52,209 bases of DNA from Gammaproteobacteria bacterium UBA7803 (GTDB taxonomy: Bacteria; Pseudomonadota; Gammaproteobacteria; Pseudomonadales; Azotimanducaceae). Below, one piece after another: positions 41,231-50,710 of the stretch (position 1 is its first letter; each line of letters starts with the position of its first letter). Both the position numbers and the translations under genes were made by a program. The stretch covers positions 86,508-138,716 of the forward strand of contig DLCH01000076.1 of NCBI GenBank assembly GCA_002480525.1, read 5' to 3'. The notes beneath the pieces were generated by a model. It was not told the origin of the DNA, ran no database searches, and worked only from the letters and a program-made list of their open reading frames with translations.

Positions 41231-42430
41231 ATGCACATCGACCTGCTCGACCCGGCGACTTTCGCCCACGGTCACCCATTGACGCAATACGCCTGGCTGC
41301 GCGACAACGCGCCCGCGTACTGGCACGAGGAGCCCGACGGCCCCGGGTTCTGGGCGGTGACCCGCCACGAGGACGTGGACGCCGTGGGCCGGGATCCGGC
41401 CACCTTCTCGTCGGAGCCGACCATCATGATCGCCGACCCGGACCAGGGGTCCGGCATCGCGTTCGGCGATCACAAGATGATGCTGATGATGGATCCGCCG
41501 GCGCACACCCAGTTCCGCAAGATCATCAGCCGGGAGTTCACCCGCGGCCCGGCCCAGGCGCTGCGCCCCCGGGTCGAGGCCCTGGCCGCCCAGATCGTCG
41601 ACGCGGTGATCGAGCGCGGCGAGTGCGACTTCGTGGCGGATGTGGCCGGCGAGCTCCCGTCCTACGTCATCGCCGAGCTCATGGGGCTGCCGCTGGACGA
41701 CGGCCGCAAGCTGTACCAGCTCACCGAGATCATTCACTCGGCCCCGGAGACCCTGCCCGAAGGCGCCCAGGCGGGCGCCGTCATGAAGATGTTCGAGTAC
41801 GCGCAGGACGTGTACCAGGCAAAGCTCGAGGCTCCGTCCGACGATCTCGCCAGCCAGATCGTCCACGCCGAGGTGGAGGGCCGGCGGCTGGACATGGTCG
41901 ACTTCCAGCTGTTCTTTCTGCTGCTGATCGACGCCGGCGGCGACACCACCCGCAACCTGGTGGCCGGCGGCCTGCACGCCCTGCTCGACCATCCCGACGC
42001 CCTCGCCGCGCTGCGCGCCGACCCGTCGCTGATTCCGTCGGCCCGGGACGAGCTGCTGCGCTGGGTGAGCCCGGTGATCTACATGCGCCGCACCGCCCTG
42101 CGGGACACCGAGATCGCCGGCCAGCGCATCCGCGCGGGAGACAAGGTGGTGCGCTACTTCGGCGCCGCCAATCGGGACCCGCGGCGCTTCGACGCGCCGG
42201 ACACCCTGGACATCCGGCGCAGCCCGAATCCGCACATCGCCTTCGGCGCCGGCACCCACGTCTGCCTGGGCCAGCACATCGCCCGGGTGGAGATCGACTG
42301 CATGCTCGCCGAGGTGGTGACCCGCCTGCAGGACATCGAGCTCGCGGAGCCGCCCGAGTGGCTGGCGTCCACGTTCATCTCCGGCATTCGCCGGATGCCG
42401 ATCCGCTTCACTCCGGGAAAGTCCGGATGA
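41231..42430 (+). CDS. Cytochrome P450
   Basis: A 399-residue bacterial soluble-type P450. The I-helix oxygen-binding motif is DAGGDTTRN, the ExxR motif is in DELLRWVSP, and the heme-binding loop is FGAGTHVCLGQH with axial Cys345. It lacks an N-terminal membrane anchor, so redox partners should be ferredoxins or similar; none lies nearby. The substrate cannot be predicted from motifs alone. The GGAGAC ribosome-binding site is eight bases upstream. It overlaps the next gene by four bases (ATGA), suggesting co-translation. Confidence 0.95.
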   Translation: MHIDLLDPATFAHGHPLTQYAWLRDNAPAYWHEEPDGPGFWAVTRHEDVDAVGRDPATFSSEPTIMIADPDQGSGIAFGDHKMMLMMDPPAHTQFRKIISREFTRGPAQALRPRVEALAAQIVDAVIERGECDFVADVAGELPSYVIAELMGLPLDDGRKLYQLTEIIHSAPETLPEGAQAGAVMKMFEYAQDVYQAKLEAPSDDLASQIVHAEVEGRRLDMVDFQLFFLLLIDAGGDTTRNLVAGGLHALLDHPDALAALRADPSLIPSARDELLRWVSPVIYMRRTALRDTEIAGQRIRAGDKVVRYFGAANRDPRRFDAPDTLDIRRSPNPHIAFGAGTHVCLGQHIARVEIDCMLAEVVTRLQDIELAEPPEWLASTFISGIRRMPIRFTPGKSG

Positions 42431-42837
42431 CCCGCAGGGGGGAGCCCGTGTACGCTCGATGCATGATCGATCATCTGAACCGCCTCACGACGGCCCGCCG
42501 CGCCTGGCGGGCGCTCGCGCTGAGCGGCGCGGCAGCCCTCGGCGGCCTCGCCGCCGGACCGGCCGCCGCCGAAATCTACGCCTACGTCAACGAGGACGGC
42601 GACTACGTCGTCACCAAGGACAATCCGGGCAAGTCGGTGGGTGAATACGCCGTGCTGACCGACGACGGTGAGTTCCTGCGGCTGGTGAATCCCCGGGATC
42701 TCGACGTCCCGATCACCCACTGGCGTCCCTGGTTTCTGCCGAGGGAGCCGGACCCGTTCGACGCCGATCCCGAGCTCTACGAGGAGCGCGAGGGCACGGT
42801 CGGCATCGAGGAGGTGGACCCGGGCGAGGACGAGTGA
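42427..42837 (+). CDS. Exported DUF4124-like small protein
   Basis: A 136-residue (or 124-residue from the Met at 42463) protein with a signal peptide (RALALSGAAALGGLAAGPAAA). The mature N-terminus reads EIYAYVNEDGDYVVTKDNPG, close to the DUF4124 pattern (Tyr-x-x-x-Asx-Gly), and the C-terminus is acidic. The function is unknown. The ATG at 42427 is coupled to the P450 stop; the later ATG gives a better signal peptide length. It is convergent with uvrB. Confidence 0.6.
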   Translation: MTRRGEPVYARCMIDHLNRLTTARRAWRALALSGAAALGGLAAGPAAAEIYAYVNEDGDYVVTKDNPGKSVGEYAVLTDDGEFLRLVNPRDLDVPITHWRPWFLPREPDPFDADPELYEEREGTVGIEEVDPGEDE

Positions 42838-42846
42838 GGCGCCCGT

Positions 42847-44874
42847 TCAGGCCATCAGCCGCTCGGCCTTGATCTGGGCAATCCGGTCGCGCAGCCGCGC
42901 GGCCTCTTCGAACTCCAGGTTCCTGGCGTGGTCGAGCATCTGCTGCTCGAGCTTCTCCAGCAGCCGCCCCAGCGCCTTGGGATCCTCCGGAATCTCCAGA
43001 TCCTCCTGACGGGCCTTGCGGCCGGAGGCCGCGGCGCTGCGGCGCCCGGTGCCGGGGGCCGCGGTCCGGGCGCCCTCCATGACGTCCGCCACCCGTTTCA
43101 TGATCGTCCGGGGCGTGATGTCGTGGGCCTCGTTGAAGGCGATCTGCTTGGCGCGGCGGCGCTCGGTCTCGTCGATCGCCTTGCGCATCGAGCCGGTCAT
43201 GTTGTCGGCGTAGAGAATGGCCCGGCCCTGCACGTTGCGGGCCGCCCGGCCGATGGTCTGGATCAGCGACCGCTCGCCGCGCAGGAACCCCTCCTTGTCC
43301 GCGTCGAGGATCGCCACCAGCGCCACCTCGGGCATGTCCAGGCCCTCGCGCAGCAGGTTGATGCCCACCAGCACGTCGAACTCGCCCAGCCGCAGGTCGC
43401 GGATGATCTCCATGCGCTCGACGGTGTCGATATCGGAGTGCAGGTAGCGCACCCGGATGCCGTGGTCGTCCAGATAGTCCGTCAGGTCCTCGGCCATGCG
43501 CTTGGTGAGCGTGGTCACCAGCACCCGGAAGCCGGCGTCCACGGTGCCGCGGATCTCGCCGAACAGGTCGTCCACCTGGGTCGAGGCCGGGCGGACGATC
43601 ACCTCCGGATCCACCAGCCCGGTGGGGCGCACCACCTGCTCGACGGTCTGGCCGGCCATTTCCGCCTCGTAGTCCGCCGGCGTGGCGGACACGAAGATGG
43701 TCTGGGGCGCCAGCGCCTCCCACTCGTCGAAGCGCAGGGGCCGGTTGTCCAGCGCCGACGGCAGCCGGAAGCCGTACTCCACCAGGGTCTCCTTGCGCGA
43801 CCGGTCGCCTTTGTACATGCCGCCGATCTGGGGCACGGTCACGTGGCTCTCGTCGATGATCAGCAGCGCGTCGCTCGGCAGGTAGTCGAACAGCGTCGGC
43901 GGTGGTTCCCCGGGCTGACGGCCCGAGAGGTACCTGGAGTAGTTCTCGATGCCGTTGCAGTAGCCGAGTTCCTTGATCATCTCCAGATCGAAGCGCGTGC
44001 GCTGCTCCAGGCGCTGGGCCTCCACCAGCTTGTTGTGCTGGTGCAGGTATTCGAGCCGCTCCTTGAGCTCGTCCTTGATCTCGTCCACCACGGCCAGAAT
44101 GCGCTCCCGCGGCGTCACGTAGTGGGTCTTCGGGAACACCGTGTAACGCGGCACCCGGTTGATCACCTCGCCCGTCAGCGGATCGAAGATCGAGATGTTC
44201 TCGATCTCGTCGTCGAACAGCTCGACGCGCACGGCCTCCTTCTCGGATTCCGCCGGGAAGATGTCCACCACGTCGCCCCGGACCCGGTAGGTGCCGCGCT
44301 GGAACACCATGTCGTTGCGGGTGTACTGGAGCTCGGCGAGGCGCGTCAGGATGTAGCGCTGATCCACCTTGTCGCCCCGATCGAGGTGGAGAACCATGCG
44401 CAGGTAGGACTGGGGATCGCCGAGGCCGTAGATGGCCGACACGGAGGCCACGATCACCACGTCCCGCCGCTCCAGCAGCGCCTTGGTGGCGGACAGCCGC
44501 ATCTGCTCGATGTGGGCGTTCACCGAGGCGTCCTTCTCGATGTACGTGTCCGACGACGGCACGTAGGCCTCGGGCTGGTAGTAGTCGTAGTAGGAGACGA
44601 AATACTCCACCGCGTTGTGCGGGAAGAACGCCTTGAACTCGCCGTAGAGCTGGGCGGCCAGGGTCTTGTTCGGCGCCAGCACCAGGGTCGGCCGCTGCAC
44701 GGTCTCGATGACGTTGGCGATGGAGAAGGTCTTGCCGGAGCCGGTCACCCCCAGCAGCGTCTGATGGGTGAGGCCCGATTCCAGCCCCTCGACGAGGTCG
44801 GCGATGGCCCGGGGCTGATCCCCCGCGGGCTTGTAGGCGGACTCGACCTTGAACTCGGCGAGGGACGTGGGCAT
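42847..44874 (-). CDS. uvrB: UvrABC excinuclease subunit B
   Basis: A 675-residue helicase-like nucleotide-excision-repair protein. Walker A is GVTGSGKT (about residues 42-49); the beta-hairpin region FVSYYDYYQPEAYVPSSDTY inserts into DNA; helicase motifs include IIDESHVTVPQ, VSATPADYE and QTIGRAARN. The C-terminal UVR domain (LEFEEAARLRDRIAQIK) contacts UvrC. It verifies damage handed on by UvrA and recruits UvrC. Full length. It is a single gene, with a convergent upstream neighbour. Confidence 0.98.
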   Translation of the reverse strand: MPTSLAEFKVESAYKPAGDQPRAIADLVEGLESGLTHQTLLGVTGSGKTFSIANVIETVQRPTLVLAPNKTLAAQLYGEFKAFFPHNAVEYFVSYYDYYQPEAYVPSSDTYIEKDASVNAHIEQMRLSATKALLERRDVVIVASVSAIYGLGDPQSYLRMVLHLDRGDKVDQRYILTRLAELQYTRNDMVFQRGTYRVRGDVVDIFPAESEKEAVRVELFDDEIENISIFDPLTGEVINRVPRYTVFPKTHYVTPRERILAVVDEIKDELKERLEYLHQHNKLVEAQRLEQRTRFDLEMIKELGYCNGIENYSRYLSGRQPGEPPPTLFDYLPSDALLIIDESHVTVPQIGGMYKGDRSRKETLVEYGFRLPSALDNRPLRFDEWEALAPQTIFVSATPADYEAEMAGQTVEQVVRPTGLVDPEVIVRPASTQVDDLFGEIRGTVDAGFRVLVTTLTKRMAEDLTDYLDDHGIRVRYLHSDIDTVERMEIIRDLRLGEFDVLVGINLLREGLDMPEVALVAILDADKEGFLRGERSLIQTIGRAARNVQGRAILYADNMTGSMRKAIDETERRRAKQIAFNEAHDITPRTIMKRVADVMEGARTAAPGTGRRSAAASGRKARQEDLEIPEDPKALGRLLEKLEQQMLDHARNLEFEEAARLRDRIAQIKAERLMA

Positions 44875-44911
44875 GCCGGCAGTCTAACCGAGGTTCGGCG
44901 GCAGGGTCAGG

Positions 44912-45151
44912 TCAGGCGGCGCGATGGTCGTCCGTGGGCCCCTGGGCGGCGGACCACAGGCGGGAGCTGGATGCGTCGAACACACCGTTCACCAGCAGAT
45001 CGAACAGCTCCGGCGCCATGCCGTAGCGATAGTGTCTGGTGATGGAGACCACGTCGAAGTAGAACTCGCGCATGAGCGCGCCGTCCGGGGTTCGGCCGTC
45101 GAGAAATCCTGTCCAGAGATGGAGAAGAGCCTCTTGCTCTTCCAGGTCCAT
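44912..45151 (-). CDS. Hypothetical protein
   Basis: A 79-residue, acidic, soluble helical protein (MDLEEQEALLHLWTGFLDGR; MREFYFDVVSITRHYRYGMA) with no recognised family. The ATG has GGGAG seven bases upstream; a longer in-frame ATG 66 bases earlier lacks such support. It lies 37 bases before the uvrB start on the same strand and may be co-transcribed with it. Confidence 0.55.
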   Translation of the reverse strand: MDLEEQEALLHLWTGFLDGRTPDGALMREFYFDVVSITRHYRYGMAPELFDLLVNGVFDASSSRLWSAAQGPTDDHRAA

Positions 45152-45228
45152 AGCGGCTCCCGAAACGCCTCCCGAGGTCAGGCGTCTAACATAACACACC
45201 CGCCCCGGGAGGTTCATGACGGGGGCCG

Positions 45229-45495
45229 TCAGCCCTTGTCTTCGCCCTCTTCGCCGCCCTCGGCAGCCGCTTCCTCGCCACCCTCTTCGGCCGACGCTTC
45301 AGCCGCCTCGGCCGCTTCCGGCTCCTCGGGCTGCTCCGGGGCTTTCGGCGCCGGCGCTTCGATCAGGTTGTGTGCCAGCAGGATGGCGACCTTGTCGTCA
45401 CCGCGGACCCACTGGCGGTTCTTGTTGCGGACCGCGTGGCGCTGATTCCGCTTCTTGTAGATGGTGTACTCGTCAGTACGCAATACCACTTGCAT
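45229..45495 (-). CDS. Small protein with acidic low-complexity tail
   Basis: An 88-residue protein. The N-terminal half is basic and folded-looking (MQVVLRTDEYTIYKKRNQRH; GDDKVAILLAHNLIEAPAP), followed by about 40 residues of Glu/Ala/Gly low complexity. GGAGAA lies about eight bases before the ATG; the longer upstream frame overlaps a REP element. No family recognised; the tail could bind basic partners such as ribosomal or DNA-binding proteins. Confidence 0.6.
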   Translation of the reverse strand: MQVVLRTDEYTIYKKRNQRHAVRNKNRQWVRGDDKVAILLAHNLIEAPAPKAPEQPEEPEAAEAAEASAEEGGEEAAAEGGEEGEDKG

Positions 45496-45524
45496 GACTT
45501 TCTCCGATGGGTGGATGGTCAACC

Positions 45525-45643
45525 GTAGGAGCGATCTCCAGATCGCGAACGACGTCGCACAGCGCCACCGCACGCGGCCTCACTGTGGAAATCGATGATT
45601 TCTCGTCAGGTCCCGGAGATCGCGATCTGGAGATCGCTCCTAC
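45525..45643. repeat. Inverted pair of REP elements flanking a 69-base spacer
   Basis: A plus copy (45525-45549) and an inverted copy (45619-45643) with stem GCGATC/GATCGC and loop TCCA. Compared with the other clusters, three stem bases on each side have changed in step, so pairing is preserved. The pair lies between the acidic-tail gene and korA, which are divergent. Confidence 0.9.
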
Positions 45644-45705
45644 AGGGGGTTGGTAAGCAGCTAAGGATATACCGAAACATCACATCAAATCCCCTGTCTA
45701 TTCAG

Positions 45706-45711
45706 TACAAT
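45706..45711 (+). promoter_or_regulatory. Possible -10 box (TACAAT) of korAB
   Basis: TACAAT lies 40 bases before the korA ATG in an AT-rich patch. A convincing -35 was not seen. It would give a short leader for the korAB operon. Confidence 0.35.
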
Positions 45712-45750
45712 GCGCCGCGTTTTACCACCAAGAGGTCTGCGCCAGCCGCC

Positions 45751-47628
45751 ATGACCAGACTCCGCGCAACCCGCCAGGACGGCGACCGGATCAGCTACGT
45801 GGTCCGCTTCGCCGGCGACTCCGGCGACGGCATCCAGCTCCAGGGCCAGCAGTTCACGGTCGCGTCCGCGCTGGGCGGCAGCGATCTCGCCACCCTGCCC
45901 GACTTTCCGGCCGAGATCCGCGCGCCGGCCGGCACCCGCTACGGCGTGTCGGCCTTCCAGATCCAGTTCGGCGGGGAGCACATCACCACGCCCGGGGACT
46001 CGCCGGACGTGCTCATCGCCTTCAACCCGGCGGCGCTGGTGGTCAACCTGCCGCACCTGTCGCCGGGGGCGCTGATCGTCGTCGACGAGCAGGCGTTCAC
46101 CGACCAGCGCCTGAAGCGCGCCGATCTGGCCACCAACCCGCTCACCGACGGTTCCCTGAGCGAGTTCGAGGTCGTCCCGGTCGGCATCTCCAATCTCACC
46201 CAGGAGGCGGTCAAGCCGTTCGGCCTGGGTACCAAGGACTCCCTGCGCTGCAAGAACTTCTGGGCGCTGGGGCTCATGCTGTGGATGTTCGACCAGCCCC
46301 GTCAGCCCACCATCGAGTGGATCGAGCGCAAGTTCGGCGCCGACGAGCAGCTCCGCGACGCCAACCTGGCGGCGCTGAACGCCGGCCACGCCTACGGCGA
46401 GACCGCGGAGCTGGCCCACGAGCTGGTCCAGCACCACACCCCGCCGGCGCCCTTCGCCTCCGCCGAGTACCGCACCCTGACCGGCGCCGAGGGCGTGGCC
46501 CTGGGGCTGGTGGCCGCCGGGGAACTGGCCGACACCGAGGTGGTGTTCTGCTCCTACCCGATCACCCCGGCCTCGTCGGTGCTGCACCATCTGGCCAATC
46601 TGGAGGACGCAGGCGTGTCCACCTTCCAGGCCGAGGACGAGATCGCCGCGGTGTGCGCAGCCATCGGCGCGTCCTACGCCGGCAAGCTGGGGGTGACCTC
46701 GAGCTCCGGGCCGGGCGTGGCGCTGAAGACCGAGGCCATCGGCCTGGCCGTCGCCACCGAGCTGCCGCTGGTGATCGTCAACTCCCAGCGCGCCGGGCCG
46801 TCCACGGGCATGCCCACCAAGACCGAGCAGTCGGACCTGTATCAGGCGATCTATGGCCGCAACGGTGATACCCCGGTGCCCGTGGTCGCCGCCCGCTCGC
46901 CCGGTGACTGCTTCGACGCCGCCGTGGAAGCGACGCGCATCGCGCTGCGCCACATGACGCCGGTGTTCCTGCTCACCGACGGCTACATCGCCAACGCCTC
47001 GGAGCTGTGGCCGATTCCGGACATCGACGCCTACCCGCCCATCGACAGCACCCGGCCCGGCGACGACGCCGAGCCCGGCCACGTGTTCCGCCGCGATCCG
47101 GCCACCCAGGGCCGCGTGTGGGCGGCGCCCGGCGACCCCCGGTTCATTCACCGGGTGGGCGGCATCGAGAAGGACATCGACACCGGCAACATCTCCTACG
47201 ATCCGGCCAACCACCAGGCCATGACCGACATGCGGGCCGACAAGCTCGCCAAGGTGGCGGACTTCATTCCCGACCAGGAACTCGAGCAGGGCAAGCCCGG
47301 CGGCCTGGTCGTGGTCGGCTGGGGCTCCACCTACGGCACCCTGCACAAGGCCGTGCGCGACTGCATCCGCGACGGCATTCCGGTGGCCCAGATTCACCTG
47401 CGCCACCTCAATCCGCTGCCGAACAACCTCGGCGCGCTGCTCGCCCGCTTCGACGACATCCTGGTCGCCGAGCTCAACACCGGGCAGCTCGCCACCGTGC
47501 TGCGGGACAAGCTAGGGGTGCAGGTGCATCAGTACAACCAGGTGAGCGGCCAGCCGTTCACCGTGGCGGACGTGCGCCGCGCCATCCAGATTCATGCCGA
47601 AGTGCCCATGCGGGAGGTACGGCCGTGA
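45751..47628 (+). CDS. korA: 2-oxoacid:ferredoxin oxidoreductase, fused gamma-alpha subunit
   Basis: A 625-residue subunit. The N-terminal gamma-like domain shows VVRFAGDSGDGIQLQG, and the alpha-like pyrimidine domain shows SYPITPASSVLHHLANLEDA. Two-subunit enzymes of this type oxidise 2-oxoglutarate (or related 2-oxoacids) to the acyl-CoA with reduction of ferredoxin; 2-oxoglutarate is the likely substrate. The chosen ATG follows the longest frame's non-conserved 52 residues, which overlap the REP region. It is coupled to the beta subunit by GTGA. Confidence 0.93.
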   Translation: MTRLRATRQDGDRISYVVRFAGDSGDGIQLQGQQFTVASALGGSDLATLPDFPAEIRAPAGTRYGVSAFQIQFGGEHITTPGDSPDVLIAFNPAALVVNLPHLSPGALIVVDEQAFTDQRLKRADLATNPLTDGSLSEFEVVPVGISNLTQEAVKPFGLGTKDSLRCKNFWALGLMLWMFDQPRQPTIEWIERKFGADEQLRDANLAALNAGHAYGETAELAHELVQHHTPPAPFASAEYRTLTGAEGVALGLVAAGELADTEVVFCSYPITPASSVLHHLANLEDAGVSTFQAEDEIAAVCAAIGASYAGKLGVTSSSGPGVALKTEAIGLAVATELPLVIVNSQRAGPSTGMPTKTEQSDLYQAIYGRNGDTPVPVVAARSPGDCFDAAVEATRIALRHMTPVFLLTDGYIANASELWPIPDIDAYPPIDSTRPGDDAEPGHVFRRDPATQGRVWAAPGDPRFIHRVGGIEKDIDTGNISYDPANHQAMTDMRADKLAKVADFIPDQELEQGKPGGLVVVGWGSTYGTLHKAVRDCIRDGIPVAQIHLRHLNPLPNNLGALLARFDDILVAELNTGQLATVLRDKLGVQVHQYNQVSGQPFTVADVRRAIQIHAEVPMREVRP

Positions 47629-48620
47629 GCGAAGCGCTGACCTTCAAGGACTACGCCTCCGACCAGGAAGTCCGCTGGTGCCCTGGCTGCGGGGACTACT
47701 CCATACTCAAGGCCGTGCACCGCGCTCTGGCCGACGTGGGCGCCGACCCGGCCCAGACCGTGTTCGTCTCCGGCATCGGCTGCTCCTCGCGGCTGCCCTA
47801 CTACGTGGAGACCTACGGCTTCCACACGATTCACGGCCGTGCGCCCGCCATCGCCACCGGCGTCAAGCTGGCCAACCCGGAACTGGACGTGTGGGTGATC
47901 ACCGGCGACGGCGACGGCCTGTCCATCGGCGGCAACCATCTGCTGCACGCGCTGCGGCGCAACGTCGACCTGAACATCCTGATGTTCAACAACGAGATCT
48001 ACGGGCTGACCAAGGGCCAGTACTCGCCGACCTCGCGGCTCGGCACCACCAGCCCGTCGAGCCCGGCCGGTTCCTTCGACGCCCCGGTGAATCCGGCCCT
48101 GTTCGCCATCGGCGCCCACGCCACGTTCATCGCCCGGGCCGTGGACATCGACCAGAAGGGACTGCCCGGCATCCTGACCCAGGCGCGGGAACATCGCGGC
48201 GCCGCCTTCGTCGAGATCCTGCAGAACTGCATCGTCTACAACAAGGACGTGTTCGACGACGTGGTGGCCAAGAAGACCGCGGCGGAGACCCAGATCCACG
48301 TCGAGCACGGCCAGCCGCTGATCTACGGCAAGGACCGGGACAAGGGCCTGCGCCTGAACCCGGCGACCCTGGCGCTGGAAGCGGTGACCCTCGGCGAGAA
48401 CGGCGTCACCGAGACCGACCTCATGGTGCACGACGAGACCAACCCGGTGCTCGCCCAGATGCTGGTGAGCCTGGCCCCGCCACTGCCCACGGCCATGGGG
48501 GTGATCCACCGCCGCCACGCGCCGGCCTACGACGCCAGCTTCGCCACGCTGAAGCCCCACGAGCGGCGGCATCGGGTGAAGGAGCTGCTGCACCGGGGGA
48601 ACGTGCTCGATCGGCGGTAG
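47625..48620 (+). CDS. korB: 2-oxoacid:ferredoxin oxidoreductase, beta subunit
   Basis: A 331-residue thiamine-diphosphate subunit. It has WCPGCGDYSILKAVHRAL with CxxC, the TPP-binding GDGDGLSIGGNHLLH and NNEIYGLTKGQYSPTS. It holds the TPP and a [4Fe-4S] cluster. The GTG start overlaps the korA stop in GTGA. No gamma/delta ferredoxin-type subunit or adjacent ferredoxin gene is present. Confidence 0.94.
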   Translation: MSEALTFKDYASDQEVRWCPGCGDYSILKAVHRALADVGADPAQTVFVSGIGCSSRLPYYVETYGFHTIHGRAPAIATGVKLANPELDVWVITGDGDGLSIGGNHLLHALRRNVDLNILMFNNEIYGLTKGQYSPTSRLGTTSPSSPAGSFDAPVNPALFAIGAHATFIARAVDIDQKGLPGILTQAREHRGAAFVEILQNCIVYNKDVFDDVVAKKTAAETQIHVEHGQPLIYGKDRDKGLRLNPATLALEAVTLGENGVTETDLMVHDETNPVLAQMLVSLAPPLPTAMGVIHRRHAPAYDASFATLKPHERRHRVKELLHRGNVLDRR

Positions 48621-48668
48621 GCGACGATCGGCCGGGGCCGGTTGCCTCGGTGAGGTGGGTGGTTGATG

Positions 48669-48736
48669 ATCGCGGCCGGGAGGCCGCTCCTACGAAGGGT
48701 TCGCATGCCCCGTAGGAGCGGCCTCCCGGCCGCGAA
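48669..48736. repeat. Inverted pair of REP elements after korB
   Basis: An inverted copy (48669-48693) and a plus copy (48712-48736), stem GCGGCC/GGCCGC, loop TCCC, with an 18-base spacer. Lies between korB and the amidohydrolase, and just touches the promoter region of the latter. Confidence 0.9.
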
Positions 48737-48755
48737 CCGCCAGGAACATCGACCC

Positions 48756-50444
48756 ATGCACCGACTCATCCGCCCCGCCCTGCTCCTCACCCTCCTCCTG
48801 TCCGCCGCCCTCCACGCGGCGGACTACGACGTCGTTATCCTCGACGGCACCGTCTACGACGGCAGCGGCGGCCCCGGCGTCGTCGCCGACGTCGCGATCC
48901 GCGACGACCGCATCGCCGCCATCGGCGAATTCCAGGCCGCCGACGCGGCCCTCGCCATCGACGCCAGCGGCCATGCGGTGGCCCCGGGGTTCATCAACAT
49001 GCTGAGCTGGGCCACGGATTCGCTGATCGCCGACGGCCGGAGCCAGGGCGACATCCGCCAGGGCGTCACCCTGGAGGTGTTCGGCGAAGGCATCTCCTAC
49101 GGGCCGCTGAACGACTTCGCCCGCCAGGTGCTGAAGTCCCGCCAGCAGGACATCCGCTACGACATCGAGTGGTCCACCCTGGGCGGCTACCTGGAGTACC
49201 TGGAACGGCGCGGCGTCTCGCCGAACGTGGCCTCGTTCGTCGGCGCCACCACCCTGCGCATCCACGAGATCGGCTTCGAGGACCGCCCCCCGACCGGGGA
49301 GGAACTGGCCAGGATGCAGGACCTGGTGCGCCAGGCCATGCGCGAGGGCGCCCTCGGCGTCGGCTCGTCACTGATCTACGCGCCCGCCTTCTACGCCGAC
49401 ACCGAGGAACTGATCGCGCTCAACCGCGCCGCCGCGGAGTTCGGCGGCATGTACATCTCCCACATGCGCAGCGAAGGCAACCGGCTGCTCGAATCCATCG
49501 ACGAGCTGATCCGCATCGCCGAGGAAGCCGGCGTGCCGGCGGAGATCTACCACCTCAAGATGGCCGGCCGCAGCAACTGGGACAAGTTCGACGACGTCGT
49601 GGCCCGGATCGAGTCGGCCCGCGCCCGGGGCGTGCCGATCACCACCAACATGTACACCTACACCGCCGGCTCCACCGGGCTCGACGCCGCCATGCCGCCG
49701 AGCGTGCAGGAGGGCGGCTACGACGCCTGGGCGGCACGGCTGCAGGACCCGGAGATCCGGGCGCGCCTGGTCGAGGAGATGCGCACCCCCACGGACGACT
49801 GGGAGAACCTGATGCTGGCGGCCGGGCCGGACAACGTGCTGCTGGTGGGCTTCCGCAACGAGGCGCTGCGCAAGTACACCGGCCGCACCCTGGCCGACGT
49901 GGCCGCCGAGCGCGGCACGTCGCCCGAGGAGACGGCCATGGACCTGGTCGTCGAGGACGGCAGCCGGGTGCAGGTGGTGTACTTCCTGATGTCGGAGGAG
50001 AACGTCCGCAAACAGGTCGCGCTGCCGTGGATGAGCTTCGGCTCGGACGCCGGGTCGATGGCCGCCGAGGGCGTGTTCCTGAAGCAGAGCACCCACCCCC
50101 GCGCCTACGGCAACTTCGCCCGGCTGCTCGGCAAGTACGTGCGCGAGGAACAAGCCCTGCCTCTGGGCCAGGCGATCCACCAGCTCACCACGCTGCCGGC
50201 GACCAACCTCAAACTGCGGGATCGCGGCGCCCTGGCGCCCGGCTACTTCGCCGACGTCGTGGTCTTCGACCCGGCGACCATTCAGGACAACGCCACCTAC
50301 GCCGAACCCCACCAGTACGCCACCGGCGTGCGCGACGTGCTGGTCAACGGCGTCCCGGTGCTGCGCGACGGCGAGCACACCGGCGCCACGCCGGGCCGGG
50401 TGGTGCGCGGGCCGGGCTGGGAAGGCTGGACCACCACCGACTGA
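48756..50444 (+). CDS. N-acyl-D-amino-acid deacylase-like amidohydrolase, altered metal site
   Basis: A 562-residue exported protein; signal peptide RLIRPALLLTLLLSAALHA. It belongs to the D-aminoacylase/dihydroorotase-like amidohydrolase family (VVILDGTVYDGSGGPGVVAD, DGRSQGDIRQGVTLEV and GALAPGYFADVVVFDPATI). The first metal motif HxH of canonical enzymes is replaced by FINMLSW (about residues 79-85), whereas His236 (YISHMRSEG), His266 (EIYHLKMAG) and Asp431 (FGSDAGSM) remain, so it likely binds one metal only or acts on an atypical substrate. The ATG has AGGAAC about nine bases upstream. The substrate is unknown. Confidence 0.8.
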   Translation: MHRLIRPALLLTLLLSAALHAADYDVVILDGTVYDGSGGPGVVADVAIRDDRIAAIGEFQAADAALAIDASGHAVAPGFINMLSWATDSLIADGRSQGDIRQGVTLEVFGEGISYGPLNDFARQVLKSRQQDIRYDIEWSTLGGYLEYLERRGVSPNVASFVGATTLRIHEIGFEDRPPTGEELARMQDLVRQAMREGALGVGSSLIYAPAFYADTEELIALNRAAAEFGGMYISHMRSEGNRLLESIDELIRIAEEAGVPAEIYHLKMAGRSNWDKFDDVVARIESARARGVPITTNMYTYTAGSTGLDAAMPPSVQEGGYDAWAARLQDPEIRARLVEEMRTPTDDWENLMLAAGPDNVLLVGFRNEALRKYTGRTLADVAAERGTSPEETAMDLVVEDGSRVQVVYFLMSEENVRKQVALPWMSFGSDAGSMAAEGVFLKQSTHPRAYGNFARLLGKYVREEQALPLGQAIHQLTTLPATNLKLRDRGALAPGYFADVVVFDPATIQDNATYAEPHQYATGVRDVLVNGVPVLRDGEHTGATPGRVVRGPGWEGWTTTD

Positions 50445-50481
50445 CGGCCCCGACGGACCCTCGGTCTTTGCCAGCACCGCT

Positions 50482-50685
50482 GTAGGAGCGCCCTCCCGGG
50501 CGCGATCCCCATCACCGACCTGCCTGTAGGAGCGCTCTCCAGAGCGCGATTTCCATCACCGATCTGGCTGTGGGAGCGCTCTCTCTAGCGCGATTCCATC
50601 GGAGCGTTTTCACCGCGGCGGATCGCGCCCGGGAGGGCGCTCCTACGAATGGGGCGGCCGATCGCGCTCTGGAGAGCGCTCCTAC
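50482..50685. repeat. Five REP elements with two stem types
   Basis: Plus copies at 50482-50506 (stem GCGCCC/GGGCGC), 50526-50550 (GCGCTC/GAGCGC) and 50570-50594 (GCGCT/AGCGC, imperfect), and inverted copies at 50622-50646 (GCGCCC type) and 50661-50685 (GCGCTC type). Matching types face each other across the cluster. It fills the gap between the amidohydrolase and the convergent membrane-protein gene. Confidence 0.9.
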
Positions 50686-50710
50686 AGGGGGCCTGCGGGT
50701 ACCGGGGACG

